DNA from: an uncultured delta proteobacterium
GTDB taxonomy: Bacteria > Myxococcota_A > Bradymonadia > REDH01
Assembly: GCA_903873545.1 (NCBI GenBank)
Contig: CAIQPA010000457.1
Location: forward strand, 1 to 7,843
Reading direction: 5' to 3'
DNA: 7,843 nucleotides
The position numbers were made by a program, and so were the translations under genes. Under the pieces are notes generated by a model. It ran no database searches. It was not told where the DNA came from and saw nothing but the letters and a program-made list of their open reading frames with translations. Shown here piece after piece: positions 7,710 through 7,843 of the stretch (positions are counted from its first letter, which is position 1; every line of letters begins with the position of its first letter).

Positions 7710-7715
7710 GAGGGG
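7710..7715 (+). promoter_or_regulatory. Ribosome binding site of the kinase gene
   Basis: GAGGGG lies four bases before the ATG at 7720 and supports that start. Only 21 bases separate the previous stop from this ATG, and I see no promoter or terminator in them. Confidence 0.6.
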
Positions 7716-7719
7716 TCCC

Positions 7720-7843
7720 ATGAAAGCAGGCGCGACAATCGGTCAGTATGTCTTGCAGCGCCAGCTAGCGGTTGGCGGCATGGCCGAGATCTGGCTGGCG
7801 ACCACGCAGGGGCCGGCGGGCTTCCAGAAGGATGTGGTCATCA
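7720..7843 (+). CDS. Serine/threonine protein kinase, N-terminal fragment cut by window edge
   Basis: Only the first 41 codons are present. They show the start of a Hanks-type (PknB-like) kinase domain: 'GQYVLQRQLAVGGMAEIWLA' covers the glycine-rich ATP loop (about residues 16-24), followed by 'GPAGFQKDVVI'. The window ends just where the catalytic Lys of the V-x-I/L-K motif is expected, and the single remaining base, A, fits a Lys codon. The first loop glycine is replaced by Ala17 ('LAVGG' in place of 'LGxGG'), a variation I associate with myxobacterial kinases. Whether the kinase is active, membrane-bound or multidomain cannot be seen. The 21-base spacing makes co-transcription with the upstream gene possible. 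Confidence 0.85.
   Translation, partial: MKAGATIGQYVLQRQLAVGGMAEIWLATTQGPAGFQKDVVI

Overview
The window is GC-rich and densely coding, with every gene on the + strand. The organism is most likely a member of the Myxococcota (former Deltaproteobacteria). Two observations support this. The partial kinase at the right edge has a glycine-loop region ('VGGMAEIWLA' followed by 'GPAGFQKDVVI') of the kind expanded in myxobacteria. The lexA upstream region also carries a GTTCAG core resembling the LexA box described for Myxococcus. The phylum call is an inference of moderate confidence; genus cannot be read from this sequence.

Layout. Positions 1-79 are the lexA control region, with a perfect 6-5-6 inverted repeat (25-41) and a strong Shine-Dalgarno (68-73). 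Positions 80-769 are lexA, the SOS repressor, with an intact self-cleavage site and Ser/Lys dyad. Positions 770-903 are a 134-base gap holding a weak hairpin and a candidate promoter with an exact TTGACA -35. Positions 904-6772 are seven complex I (NDH-1) genes in the order nuoA-B-C-D-G-H-I, tightly packed with overlaps or gaps of 16 bases or less. Positions 6772-7698 hold an unrecognised single-pass membrane protein whose start overlaps the nuoI stop by one base. From 7720 to the right edge is the first 41 codons of a serine/threonine protein kinase.

How the genes work together. NuoB, C, D and I form the quinone-reducing connecting arm. NuoG carries the Fe-S chain leading into it. NuoA and NuoH are the membrane subunits next to the quinone site. 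Together they supply the electron path from NuoG to quinone. The NADH-oxidising pair NuoE/NuoF is absent from its usual place between nuoD and nuoG. The proton-pumping subunits NuoJ-N do not follow nuoI. They must lie elsewhere in the genome if the enzyme is a standard 14-subunit complex.

Most of the window is conventional core metabolism. The points most worth a second look are the split complex I operon, the overlapping unknown membrane protein in the nuoJ position, the short NuoG that keeps a candidate N7 cluster, and the lexA operator palindrome. I see no mobile element, CRISPR array, tRNA or rRNA.
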